The translations under genes were made by a program, and so were the position numbers. The notes below the pieces were generated by a model, which made no database searches, was not told where the DNA came from, and worked only from the letters and a program-made list of their open reading frames with translations. Shown one piece after another: positions 54,851 to 63,372 of a stretch of DNA of 64,000 nt (its first letter is position 1; every line of letters starts with the position of its first letter). The stretch lies in contig JANRID010000023.1 in NCBI GenBank assembly GCA_033765305.1, forward strand, positions 1 to 64,000. The letters are read 5' to 3'. The DNA is from RDXT01 sp033765305. Its GTDB lineage: Bacteria > Bacteroidota > Bacteroidia > J057.

Positions 54851-54935
54851 CCGTACCCACTACTCAATACTCACTACGCACTACCCCCAAGCCCGTCTTG
54901 CGGCTTACATGCTACATGCTCCTGCTCAATACGGC
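54851..54935. other. TACT-rich low-complexity sequence
   Basis: CACTACTCAATACTCACTAC-like sequence ending at the convergent esterase stop; no gene. Confidence 0.5.
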
Positions 54936-56057
54936 TTACCCGCCGCCCGCAGCCTGATCCAGGACCCCGGTCCCGGCATGCGCCTGCCCGCTGAAAAACA
55001 TCCAGCGGACCGCCTCCGGAAATTCACGGCCCCAGCGCGCCTCGTTGTGGACGCCGTCCGGGTCTTCCGACAGCCGGACCTCCAGCCCCTCGGTATGGGT
55101 ATCGAGCAGCGCCTGCCGCAGGCGGCGGGCCGCCGGGATCATATACGAGCCTTCCCGGCCCCCCGCATAGAGGTAAATCCGCGTGTTATGCGGCCGCAGC
55201 CAGCGGCCCGGCAGGTCGTACACCTCCTGCGACACCCAGAGCGACGGCGAGAAGATCATCAGCCGCCCGAAGAGGCTGCTGTACCGCAGGCCCGTGTAGA
55301 GGCTGATCAGCCCGCCCATCGAGCTGCCGCCGATCCCGGTGTGCATCCTGCCCGGCTCCGTTCGGAAGTACTGGTCGATGAACGGCTTGAGGGTCTGCAC
55401 CTTGAAGCGCGCGTAGTCGCGCCCCTTGCCTTTGCCCAGCCGGCGGTGCTGATACGGCGAAAACTCGTGGATGCGGGTTTCGGCGCCGTGGTCCACCGCC
55501 ACGACGATCAGGCCGCCCATGCCCTGCTCTGCCAGGCGTGCCAGCTGGCGGTCGATGGCCCAGTTGCCGTAGGGCGCATGCTCGTCGAAGAGGTTCTGCC
55601 CGTCCTGCAGGTAGAGGACGGGGTAGCGTGCCGTGCTGTGGTGGTAGTCATGCGGAAGCAGGATGCGCACGCGGCGCTGGGTACGAAGCTGGGGAACGGG
55701 AAACCGGTCGGAGACGGTCACCGAATGCGGCAGCAGTTCCGGCCGGTACGTCAGTCCATTGTTGCGCCAGCGGGGCACAAAATCCTGGATCAGGCCTGCC
55801 GGGACTGCCAGGAGGCGGTTGGGCGGCGTCTGGCCTGCGGCATCGAGCTCCTCATGCTCCCATCCGCCGCGGGTGTACTTGTACTCGATCCGGGGCGGAA
55901 GGGGCCAGCTGGCGGGCAGCTCCAAGGTATGGCGGCCCTGGCGTCCGGGCGTCATGCGGAGGCGCTCGTCGGCGGTCTGCCAGCCGTTGAGCGTGCCGGT
56001 GAGGTACACAGGCCGCTCATCGTGAAGCGGGGTTGTCAGTTCGAAGGTAAGGCCCAT
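54936..56057 (-). CDS. Esterase-family alpha/beta hydrolase with N-terminal carbohydrate-binding-like domain
   Basis: 373 residues from the ATG at 56057. Residues 1-85 are a CBM48/E-set-like sandwich (PVYLTGTLNGWQ, then IEYKYTRGGWEHEELD); the rest is an esterase D-type hydrolase: VLYLQDGQNLFDEH, nucleophile Ser246 in GGSSMGG, VHNEARWG holding the His. Related to Fes/enterobactin esterases and feruloyl esterases. No signal peptide seen at this start, so the location is uncertain; an exported start further up would need a non-ATG codon. Substrate unknown. Confidence 0.86.
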   Translation of the reverse strand: MGLTFELTTPLHDERPVYLTGTLNGWQTADERLRMTPGRQGRHTLELPASWPLPPRIEYKYTRGGWEHEELDAAGQTPPNRLLAVPAGLIQDFVPRWRNNGLTYRPELLPHSVTVSDRFPVPQLRTQRRVRILLPHDYHHSTARYPVLYLQDGQNLFDEHAPYGNWAIDRQLARLAEQGMGGLIVVAVDHGAETRIHEFSPYQHRRLGKGKGRDYARFKVQTLKPFIDQYFRTEPGRMHTGIGGSSMGGLISLYTGLRYSSLFGRLMIFSPSLWVSQEVYDLPGRWLRPHNTRIYLYAGGREGSYMIPAARRLRQALLDTHTEGLEVRLSEDPDGVHNEARWGREFPEAVRWMFFSGQAHAGTGVLDQAAGGG

Positions 56058-56103
56058 CCGCTGTGTGCGTCGTAAGGCTCTAACGCTGGGAGCCGGGTAA
56101 AGG

Positions 56104-57201
56104 TTATGGCGGGGGAGGCGCCTCCGCCTCGCGGAGGTATTGGATATCCTTGGAAATGGTATGCAGGCTGCCGCCGGTAGCCTTGGCAATCTGCACATAA
56201 TGCGCATGCGGCAGCCCCCTGACATCGCAGAGGATGATGCGCACGGGCCGGCGGATATGCTCCAGCAGCGCCATATCGCGCACATCGCTCTTGTTGTCGG
56301 CGATCAGCACCACTTCGTCGAAGCCGTCGAGGTTCTGGATGGAAGTCAGCAGGGCTTCGAGGTCGTTTTCAGGCGCATCGCCGCCGTTGCCCCGGCGCAT
56401 GACCAGCTGCATCGTCGCCACCACCTCGTCCAGCCCGGTGCTGCGGGCGCGGTAGATGCCGCCGGTTTTGCCCGTTTCCTTCATCCAGGTGCTCTTGCTG
56501 TCGCCGTCGTTGAAAAAGACCAGGTGGGCGATCCGGTCCGGATCCCGCAATTGGTTGATTTTGTGCCAAATAACCACCTGCGCGCCGAACTTGTACATGC
56601 TGCCCGTCCAGTCCATGACCACCAGCATGCGGCCCCATTCCGGATGCCGGTCGAGCACCCGGGTCACCGTGGAGTCGCGGGTCGTCGCCTGGCCGGAGAG
56701 CATGAGCTTCAGCTCGTCGAAATTGCGGACCTCTTCGAGGAAACGCACCTGCCGGGGGCGGTACTTGATCACGAAGCCGTGGAAATAGCGCTTGGCATCC
56801 TCCTCGGTTTCGCACTGCGTCTGAAGGACGAGGTTCCAGCGGATGCCGGGCGCCCGCAGGCTGGAGTCGAGGGCAAAGAGGGCCCTCAGCCGTTCGTTGA
56901 GCAGCTCGTAGTAGTTGGTGCGCCAGGCTGTAAGATCGCGCGGATATTTGGTGAATACGAGGTCGATTTCGTAGGCCTGGCTGGAGGCAGCCTGGGCTTT
57001 CCAGTCTTCGGGATTGTAGAGCACGGCCTGGGCATAATCCATGCGCAGGGCCACCTGCGGAGTGTAGTCGGCGAAGGTGTAGAAAGGCAGCTCGATCTGG
57101 CGGAAGGGAATGCTCCGGTACAGCGGCTCATCGTCGGCATGAAGCCTGACGGCGGCGCTGAGGAAAAGCAAGAGCAGTATACCTGCGGCGGTCGATCTCA
57201 T
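56104..57201 (-). CDS. Exported von Willebrand factor A-like protein
   Basis: 365 residues with signal peptide (MRSTAAGILLLLFLSAAVRLHA). Residues 190-350 form a vWA-like domain: LVVMDWTGSM with MIDAS Asp197-x-Thr-Gly-Ser, VFFNDGDSKS, GGDAPENDLEALL and VLIADNKSDVRD. Typical of metal-dependent protein-binding modules in the periplasm. N-terminal 185 residues unknown. Upstream of the esterase on the same strand. Confidence 0.82.
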   Translation of the reverse strand: MRSTAAGILLLLFLSAAVRLHADDEPLYRSIPFRQIELPFYTFADYTPQVALRMDYAQAVLYNPEDWKAQAASSQAYEIDLVFTKYPRDLTAWRTNYYELLNERLRALFALDSSLRAPGIRWNLVLQTQCETEEDAKRYFHGFVIKYRPRQVRFLEEVRNFDELKLMLSGQATTRDSTVTRVLDRHPEWGRMLVVMDWTGSMYKFGAQVVIWHKINQLRDPDRIAHLVFFNDGDSKSTWMKETGKTGGIYRARSTGLDEVVATMQLVMRRGNGGDAPENDLEALLTSIQNLDGFDEVVLIADNKSDVRDMALLEHIRRPVRIILCDVRGLPHAHYVQIAKATGGSLHTISKDIQYLREAEAPPPP

Positions 57202-57247
57202 GTACGGACACCTTCAACACATCAATATACGGAAAATTTATTCCGCT

Positions 57248-57269
57248 GTGCAGGCAATTTTGCCTGCAC
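57248..57269 (-). terminator. Hairpin between the small protein gene and the vWA gene
   Basis: Perfect 10-bp stem GTGCAGGCAA/TTGCCTGCAC with a 2-base gap; lies 45 bp past the stop of the 57314 gene. Confidence 0.5.
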
Positions 57270-57313
57270 GGGCAATCGGCATGTTTGATCCGGCGTGCAG
57301 CATGCGGATGCGT

Positions 57314-57562
57314 TCACCAGGAGCTGGCGTATTCGGCCACGACCTCGGCGATTTCTCCGTAGCCGAGGCGGCGGGTATGGCGCCTGCGGTTGTACCACAT
57401 GGCACGGGGGCTGCGCAGCACCAGGCTGGCCGGTCCGGCTTCCACCAGGAGGCCCTGGTGGGTAATGCCGCTGAGCATCAGCACCTGAATACGCTGGCCG
57501 GCGCGGCCTTCGAGGCGGGCGGGCAGCTGGGCTGCCGGAATGCGTTCAAACCGCTTGCCCAT
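57314..57562 (-). CDS. Small basic protein, Sm-like pattern
   Basis: 82 residues. GQRIQVLMLSGITHQGLLVEAGPASLVLR reads like the first three strands of an Sm/Hfq-type barrel, and the tail is Arg-rich (WYNRRRHTRRLGYGEI). No close family. Its start is 3 bp from the end of the SDR gene, so probably co-transcribed. It could bind RNA; this is a guess from shape. Confidence 0.6.
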   Translation of the reverse strand: MGKRFERIPAAQLPARLEGRAGQRIQVLMLSGITHQGLLVEAGPASLVLRSPRAMWYNRRRHTRRLGYGEIAEVVAEYASSW

Positions 57563-57565
57563 GGC

Positions 57566-58255
57566 TCAGAGATCGCCGGCCTGGGGCCGGATGACGAGAT
57601 CCTCCACCACGCTGCGGGCCGAAAGGGTCCAGGCATTCCAGACCAGGGAGGCAATGTCTTCCGCAGGCATCAGCCGCTCCTCCGGCACGCCGGAGCCTTC
57701 CCAGGAATCGGTGAAGACGGCGCCGGGCATAAGCGCCGTGACGCGGATGCCGTAGGGCTTGAGCTCTTCGCGGAGGTTGCGGGAAAATCCGGTAAGGGCA
57801 AACTTGGAGATGCTGTACGAGCCGCCGTTGGGATAAGCCTGCAGGCCCGCTACGCTGGACATATTGACAATCAGGCCGCTGCGCCGCTCCAGCATGGGCG
57901 GCAGCAGGCCGCGCGTCAGGTAGTAGGCGCTGTGGAGGTTGACCGCCATCAGCTCCTCGAAGACGGATTCGTCCTCATCCATCACCCGCCCGGGCCGGTA
58001 GATGCCGGCATTATTTACCAGCACATCGAGGGGGCCGAGGTCTTCCGTCAGCTGCCGGGCCAGAGCCTTGACCTGAGCCTTGTCGCCCAGGTCGCAGCGG
58101 TAAGCCAGCAGGCCGGGCAGGGCCGAACGGGCTGCATCGAGGGCGCTGCCGCTGCGGGCGCAGACGGCAGTGCGGAACCCTTCGGCGTGGAACTTCCGGG
58201 CGATGGCCAATCCAATGCCGCGGGAACCGCCGGAAATGAAGATCGCAGGAGGCAT
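57566..58255 (-). CDS. Short-chain dehydrogenase/reductase
   Basis: 229 residues from the ATG at 58255 (an ATG 12 bp up is also possible). NAD(P) motif ISGGSRGIG, NNAG (VLVNNAGIY), catalytic Ser in VNMSSVAGL, YSISK (Tyr-x-x-x-Lys). Substrate unknown. Cytoplasmic. First gene of a likely operon with the 82-residue protein. Confidence 0.93.
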   Translation of the reverse strand: MPPAIFISGGSRGIGLAIARKFHAEGFRTAVCARSGSALDAARSALPGLLAYRCDLGDKAQVKALARQLTEDLGPLDVLVNNAGIYRPGRVMDEDESVFEELMAVNLHSAYYLTRGLLPPMLERRSGLIVNMSSVAGLQAYPNGGSYSISKFALTGFSRNLREELKPYGIRVTALMPGAVFTDSWEGSGVPEERLMPAEDIASLVWNAWTLSARSVVEDLVIRPQAGDL

Positions 58256-58317
58256 AGCAGTTTGCACAGGTACGCAATATTCGCTTTTTTCGCAGGCTGC
58301 GCAATAACAACAACGCC

Positions 58318-59058
58318 TTGGAACGATTCCTGTTTCATACCGGCCGGTTTTTCATGCTGATGGGGGCGATGTTCAGAAACTGGGACAAGCCCTCCGAGTA
58401 TTACCGGCTCATGATGTCGGAGATGATCAACATGATCTTCGGCAGCATTGGGATCCTGATCGTCATCTCGACGTTCATCGGCGCTGTCACCACGCTGCAG
58501 ACCGCCTATCAGCTTACTACGCCGCTGGTGCCCAAGTCCATCATCGGCTCGGTGGTATCCATCACGACCCTGCTCGAACTGGCGCCCACCATCCTGACCT
58601 TCATCCTGGCGGGCCGCATCGGCTCGAAGATCGCCTCCGAGATCGGCAACATGCGGGTCACGGAGCAGATCGACGCGCTGGAGGTCATGGGGATCAATTC
58701 GAGCGCCTACCTGATTCTGCCGAAAATTCTGGCGAGCCTCATCGCGCTGCCGGTGCTGGTCACCGTCGCGGCCTTTCTGACCCACATGGGCGGGATGTTT
58801 GCCGGCGAAATCACCGGCGCCGTGCGGCTGGAGGAATTCGCCCAGGGCCTCCGCGACTACTACGAGCCGTATCAGGTGGTGGTGATGTACGTCAAGGCCT
58901 TCACCTTCGCCATCCTGATCACGTCGGTCTCGGCCTATCAGGGCTACTATGTGCACGGCGGCGCCCTCGAAGTCGGCGCAGCCGCTACGCGCGCGGTGGT
59001 CTTCAGCTGCCTGACGATGGTGATCGCGGATTATCTGATCGCGCAGATTATGCTGTGA
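58318..59058 (+). CDS. mlaE: MlaE-family ABC permease (lipid transport)
   Basis: 246 residues starting at TTG 58318 (ERFLFHTGRFFMLMGAMF follows); ATG at 58354 is an alternative, but the family normally includes the F...GR...M segment. Five or six hydrophobic helices, with GSVVSITTLLELAPTILTFILAGRIGSKIASEIGNMRVTEQIDALEVMG (in parts) as the conserved loop. Member of a retrograde phospholipid (Mla) importer in the inner membrane; the ATPase and MCE protein are not in the window. Confidence 0.9.
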   Translation: MERFLFHTGRFFMLMGAMFRNWDKPSEYYRLMMSEMINMIFGSIGILIVISTFIGAVTTLQTAYQLTTPLVPKSIIGSVVSITTLLELAPTILTFILAGRIGSKIASEIGNMRVTEQIDALEVMGINSSAYLILPKILASLIALPVLVTVAAFLTHMGGMFAGEITGAVRLEEFAQGLRDYYEPYQVVVMYVKAFTFAILITSVSAYQGYYVHGGALEVGAAATRAVVFSCLTMVIADYLIAQIML

Positions 59059-59290
59059 GGGGTTTTGGGGTTTGGGTTTTGGGGTTTTGGGTTTACACAG
59101 AGACATAGAGCGGCACGGAGTTTCACGGAGACTGCTTGCGGATCATCGCTGATGCCCCTCCCTCGTCCCTGATATGAAAGCCGCAGGCGTTCAAGCCTAT
59201 CCGTATGCTCCTTTCCGTCTTCCCATTTTCCCATTTTCCCATTCTCCCATTCTCCCATCTTTCTACTTTCTACTAGCTACTTCCTACTCC
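59059..59290. other. Low-complexity intergenic region
   Basis: 232 bp. 59059-59094 is a run of GGGG/TTTT tracts (possible quadruplex); 59097-59130 carries a CACAGAG...CACGGAG repeat; 59220-59258 is CCCATT-type tandem repeat; 59262-59290 is CTACTTTCTACTAGCTACTTCC-like in two parts, ending at the ATG. No gene. Confidence 0.7.
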
Positions 59291-60043
59291 ATGCGCATCA
59301 TCGCAATCACAGGCGCCGCCCGCGGCATCGGCGAAGCCACCGCCCGGCACTTCGCTGCGGAAGGCAGCCGCTGCATCCTGCTCGACATCGACCCGGCAGC
59401 GGCGCAGACTGCCGCATCGCTGGAGCCGCAGGGCCTGTACCTGCCCTGCGACGTGTCCTCGCGCGCCTCGGTGGAGGCGGCCTTTGCGGAGATCCGCGCC
59501 CGCTTCGGCGGGCTGGACGTGCTCGTGAACAACGCCGGGATCGAGATCCAGGGCACGGCGACCGAGCTGGCGGAAGAAGACTGGGACCGTATCCTGGACG
59601 TAAACCTCAAAGGCGCCTGGCTCTGCTGCCGGAGCGCCATTCCGCTCATGGAGGGCCGCGCCCATCCCGTGGTGGTCAATGTGTCCAGCGTGCAGGCCTT
59701 CGTGGTGCAGCGGCGGGTGACGGCCTACGCGGCCTCCAAGGCCGGGATGAACAGCCTCACGCGCTCCATCGCGGCGGATTATGCGCCCTGGCTGCGGGCG
59801 GTGTCGGTATGTCCGGGGGCGGTGGATACGCCCCTGCTGCGCGGCAACCTGGCGGGCTTCCCGCCGGAGCAGCGCGAGGCGATGCTGCGCGACACCGAAG
59901 GCATCCACCTGCTCAAGCGGCTCTCGCAGCCCGCGGAGGTGGCAGCGTTCATCGGCTTTCTGGCGTCGCCGGCGGCCAGGTTCTGCACGGGCCAGGCCTA
60001 CCGCGTGGACGGCGGCATCGGGGTGCTGCTGGAAGGGACGTGA
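59291..60043 (+). CDS. Short-chain dehydrogenase/reductase
   Basis: 250 residues from the ATG at 59291. Motifs TGAARGIG, VNNAGIE, VNVSSVQAF and YAASKAG (Tyr, Lys), CPGAVDTPL, and the C-terminal YRVDGGIGV. Classical family with intact triad. Substrate unknown. Confidence 0.93.
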   Translation: MRIIAITGAARGIGEATARHFAAEGSRCILLDIDPAAAQTAASLEPQGLYLPCDVSSRASVEAAFAEIRARFGGLDVLVNNAGIEIQGTATELAEEDWDRILDVNLKGAWLCCRSAIPLMEGRAHPVVVNVSSVQAFVVQRRVTAYAASKAGMNSLTRSIAADYAPWLRAVSVCPGAVDTPLLRGNLAGFPPEQREAMLRDTEGIHLLKRLSQPAEVAAFIGFLASPAARFCTGQAYRVDGGIGVLLEGT

Positions 60044-60241
60044 GGGACAGAAATTACAGGCGCTGTAAACAACTTGACCCGGTTTTTTTCCACATATTGC
60101 ATTTCTGGGTATCGTTTGAGCAAATTATCCGTATAATTGTGCCTTATTAGGTAGTAATTGAATGAAAATGAAAGCAATCGTGCGCGGCGGCGGAATGGGA
60201 TGAATGCCTGCCCATAGGTTTCGATATCTGGTATGAATGAA

Positions 60242-61333
60242 TCATGTTCCGGGCCTGCTTTCCCAGGCCCACTGTATCTTGATATCCCGGTTAGAAAACA
60301 GCTCTTCATCGAAGTCAAATTCGTGCCTTCCAAATCCTTCCGCATCCGGCGCAGATGGAGTGGCAGCATTGACCGGAATCTGCGAAGATGAATCATCCGC
60401 CCAGATCGCGCTGGCTTCGACGAAGCGCAGTTCGAAATGTGCCGGCAGGATCAGCACAAAGCGGAAGACCTCCGAGTTGCTTTTGAAAATCATGTAGCTG
60501 CTTTCCGGCGGAAACATGCTGTTCCAGCGGCAGGCGTAATGGTAGCGCAGCCGGCTGCCGCGCCGGAGGGCTACCGGAAACCGGACATTGAACTCCTTCC
60601 GGTTCGCATCGTCCTGCAGCTTCTCGATATGGAGCGGTTTGCCCGCGTCATCCGCCGCCTTCAGATTCATCTCGTTCCATGCCATCGAACTGGTATGGCT
60701 GAAGACCGTGTGCCGCTTGTACGGCACAGGCCTTGACCGCGCAGAGATTTCGATGTCCTGGCGGAGCTCGGCGTCGCCGGCTTCGTTGAGGAGCTTGATC
60801 GTATAGACGACCTCATGCACCTGAATTTCAGCCGGATCGGCCTCGAACATCGAGCTGCGGAATTTGTCCCGCAGGCCCGCCTTGCTGATCCGGTCGCGGA
60901 TCCGGGTGGCGGCACCGCCGAGCGAAGCCACAGTCTGCGGCTCGCGCGGGATGTAGGTGATGTAGGAAAGCCCCAGAAAGTCGGTCGGCAGGGCCAGCGT
61001 GCGGGGCGCAGTGGGCTTGACGAAGAAGACCCGCTTTCTGCCGAGGATGCCCATGAAGAGCCCCGCTTCGAAGACGACATTGTCCCGCGCCTTGATGACC
61101 CGTTCGCCCCGCTGAACCGCATCGTCATCCGGTGTGAACACGAAAATCGCGAAGTCGCTCGCGTTGGCCTGGCTGATCAGGCTTTCCAGGGAATCGACGG
61201 TCGGCTCGAAGGCATCTTGGTCCCAGACTATGATCTCCGCATCGTCCTCCAGCAGCTGCTGAATCCGGCGGGCTACCGTCAGCCCTTCTCTGGAGGAGCT
61301 GACAAATACAACGGGCAGTTTGGTCTCGGACAT
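60242..61333 (-). CDS. TIR-like nucleotide-binding protein with unknown beta-rich C-terminal domain
   Basis: 363 residues, no signal peptide. Residues 5-110 match the TIR-like/CAP12-PycTIR family (VVFVSSSREGLTVARRIQQ, IIVWDQDAFEP, IFVFTPDDD, RDNVVFEAGLFMG with catalytic-type Glu89). These hydrolyse NAD in CBASS and Pycsar systems (established). The C-terminal 180 residues are beta-rich with RYHYACRWNSMFPPESSYM and RFVLILPAHFELRF, not STING or SAVED by eye. No cyclase is within 2 kb, so it may be a stand-alone defence effector or respond to another signal. Confidence 0.78.
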   Translation of the reverse strand: MSETKLPVVFVSSSREGLTVARRIQQLLEDDAEIIVWDQDAFEPTVDSLESLISQANASDFAIFVFTPDDDAVQRGERVIKARDNVVFEAGLFMGILGRKRVFFVKPTAPRTLALPTDFLGLSYITYIPREPQTVASLGGAATRIRDRISKAGLRDKFRSSMFEADPAEIQVHEVVYTIKLLNEAGDAELRQDIEISARSRPVPYKRHTVFSHTSSMAWNEMNLKAADDAGKPLHIEKLQDDANRKEFNVRFPVALRRGSRLRYHYACRWNSMFPPESSYMIFKSNSEVFRFVLILPAHFELRFVEASAIWADDSSSQIPVNAATPSAPDAEGFGRHEFDFDEELFSNRDIKIQWAWESRPGT

Positions 61334-61547
61334 ACGGCAGGATGGATGAGGCGAATATACGGGTTATTGTGGCATATGGTGCAAAAAACTGCAAGATACG
61401 GGATGCATCGACCGCAAAAACGGCTGATCATGGTCCAGATGAGCGGAACAGAAACCTATGCTCCATGTGCAGGCCGTCCTTCCGCCGGGCCGGGCGGCGG
61501 GAAGCCTTCCACAAAAAAATCATATGGTTTGATTCAGATATTATAGC

Positions 61548-61573
61548 CAGTCTCCTATATTTACCGGAGACTG
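61548..61573. promoter_or_regulatory. CAGTCTCC...GGAGACTG dyad upstream of the oxidoreductase operon
   Basis: 8-bp arms with a TATATTTA-type centre (a near -7 match), 21 bp before the ATG at 61594; could be an operator overlapping the promoter. Confidence 0.4.
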
Positions 61574-61593
61574 CTGCTATTCACGTGCTCCGA

Positions 61594-63372
61594 ATGAAAC
61601 CGACTGATCTGCGCGATCCTGAATACTTCCACAAAGTTGTCGATTGCCAATATGCCTGCCCGGCGCATACCCCGGTTCCCGAGTACATCCGCCTGATCGC
61701 GGCGGAGAAGTACACCGAGGCGTATATGGTCAACTGGGAATCGAACGTATTCCCCGGGGTGCTGGGCCGCACCTGCGACCGTCCCTGCGAGCCTGCCTGC
61801 CGCCGGGGCCGGGTGGAGGAAAAACCCGTCGCCATCTGCCGCCTCAAGCGCGTAGCCGCCGACCACAAGGACGGCGTGCAGCAGTACATGCCCCAGGGCC
61901 CCTTCCCGCCCAACGGCAAGAAAATCGCCCTCGTCGGCGGAGGCCCCGCCTCCCTGACCGTCGCCCGCGACCTGGCGCCCCTGGGCTACGAGCTGCATCT
62001 CTTCGACGAGCAGCAGAAAGGCGGCGGCATGATGCGCAGCCAGATCCCGGCCTTCCGCCTGCCTGAATCCGTCCTGGACGAGGAGGTAGGCTACATCCTC
62101 GATCTGGGCGTGCATGCCTGGTTCAATACCTACGTCTCCAGCCTGCGCGACCTGATGGGCAAGGGCTACGATGCCATCTTCGTAGGCACCGGAGCCCCCC
62201 GCGGCCGCGACCTGCCCGACCTGCCGGGCCGCTGGGAGGCCGCCCCGCAGATCCACATCGGCATCGAGTGGCTTTCCTCCGTCGCCTTCGAGCATACGGA
62301 ATCCATCGGCAGGCGCGTGCTGGTGCTCGGCGGCGGCAATACCGCCATGGACTGCTGCCGCACCGCCCGCCGCCTCGGCGGCGAAGACGTGAAGGTGGTC
62401 GTGCGCAGCCCCTTCGAGGAGATGAAAGCCAGCCCCTGGGAGATCGAAGACGCGAAGCGCGAGGGCATTCCCTTCTACAACAACCACGTGCCCAAGGCCT
62501 TCATCACGGAAGGCGGCCGCCTGAAAGGCATGACCTTCGAGAAGGTGCACGCCGTCTACGACGCGTCGGGCCGCCGCAAGCTGCTGCCCACCGGCGAGCC
62601 GGAGGTATTCTTCGAGGCCGATGCGGTGCTCATCGCCATCGGGCAGGAAAACAGCTTTCCCTGGATCGAGCGGGATCTGGGCCTGGAATTCGACCAGTGG
62701 GACATGCCTGCCGTGGACCCGGCCACCTTCGCCTCCAGCCTGCCGAATGTCTTTTTCGGCGGCGATGCGGCCCTGGGGCCTAAAAACATCATTACGGCCG
62801 TCGCCCACGGCCATCAGGCGGCCATTTCCATCGACCTCTACTGCCGGGGCCTCGATATCCGCCAGCGCCTGGCCCCGATGGTCAACCTCGTAAGCCAGAA
62901 GATGGGCATCCACGAGTGGAGCTACGACAGCTACGTAACGGTGGACCCGCGCTTTCATGTGCCCCATGCCGACAACGAAATCGCCCTCAAGGACCGCAAG
63001 CTGGAAGTAGAGTTGGGCTTCGACTGCCAGACGGCCTTCCATGAGGCGCAGCGCTGCCTCAACTGCGATGTGCAGACGGTCTTCACCGAGTCGCTCTGCA
63101 TCGAATGCGATGCCTGCGTGGACGTATGCCCCACCGCCTGCATCACCTTCACCGCCAACGGCGAGGAGGAGGACCTCCGCAGCCGCCTCAATGCGCCCGC
63201 CCACGTGCTGAGCCAGGATCTGTACGTATCTGATACGCTGCCCACTGCGCGGGTCATGGTCAAGGACGAAAACGTCTGCCTGCACTGCGGCCTCTGCGCC
63301 GAGCGCTGCCCCACATCCGCCTGGGACATGAAAAAATATTTGTACAACGTAACCAAAGCAGGCCGCGCATGA
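61594..63372 (+). CDS. FAD/NAD(P)-linked iron-sulfur oxidoreductase (GltD-like) of a 2-oxoacid:ferredoxin oxidoreductase operon
   Basis: 592 residues from the ATG at 61594. N-terminal Fe-S part (CQYACPAHTPVPEY, CDRPCEPACRRG), FAD dinucleotide fold KIALVGGGPASL, NAD(P) fold VLVLGGGNTAMD, AIGQENSFPW and VFFGGDAALGPKNIITAVAHG, and C-terminal 4Fe-4S modules CIECDACVDVCPTAC and CLHCGLCAERCPTS. It likely passes electrons between NAD(P)H and the ferredoxin-type enzyme that follows. It overlaps the next gene by 4 bases (ATGA). Confidence 0.9.
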   Translation: MKPTDLRDPEYFHKVVDCQYACPAHTPVPEYIRLIAAEKYTEAYMVNWESNVFPGVLGRTCDRPCEPACRRGRVEEKPVAICRLKRVAADHKDGVQQYMPQGPFPPNGKKIALVGGGPASLTVARDLAPLGYELHLFDEQQKGGGMMRSQIPAFRLPESVLDEEVGYILDLGVHAWFNTYVSSLRDLMGKGYDAIFVGTGAPRGRDLPDLPGRWEAAPQIHIGIEWLSSVAFEHTESIGRRVLVLGGGNTAMDCCRTARRLGGEDVKVVVRSPFEEMKASPWEIEDAKREGIPFYNNHVPKAFITEGGRLKGMTFEKVHAVYDASGRRKLLPTGEPEVFFEADAVLIAIGQENSFPWIERDLGLEFDQWDMPAVDPATFASSLPNVFFGGDAALGPKNIITAVAHGHQAAISIDLYCRGLDIRQRLAPMVNLVSQKMGIHEWSYDSYVTVDPRFHVPHADNEIALKDRKLEVELGFDCQTAFHEAQRCLNCDVQTVFTESLCIECDACVDVCPTACITFTANGEEEDLRSRLNAPAHVLSQDLYVSDTLPTARVMVKDENVCLHCGLCAERCPTSAWDMKKYLYNVTKAGRA

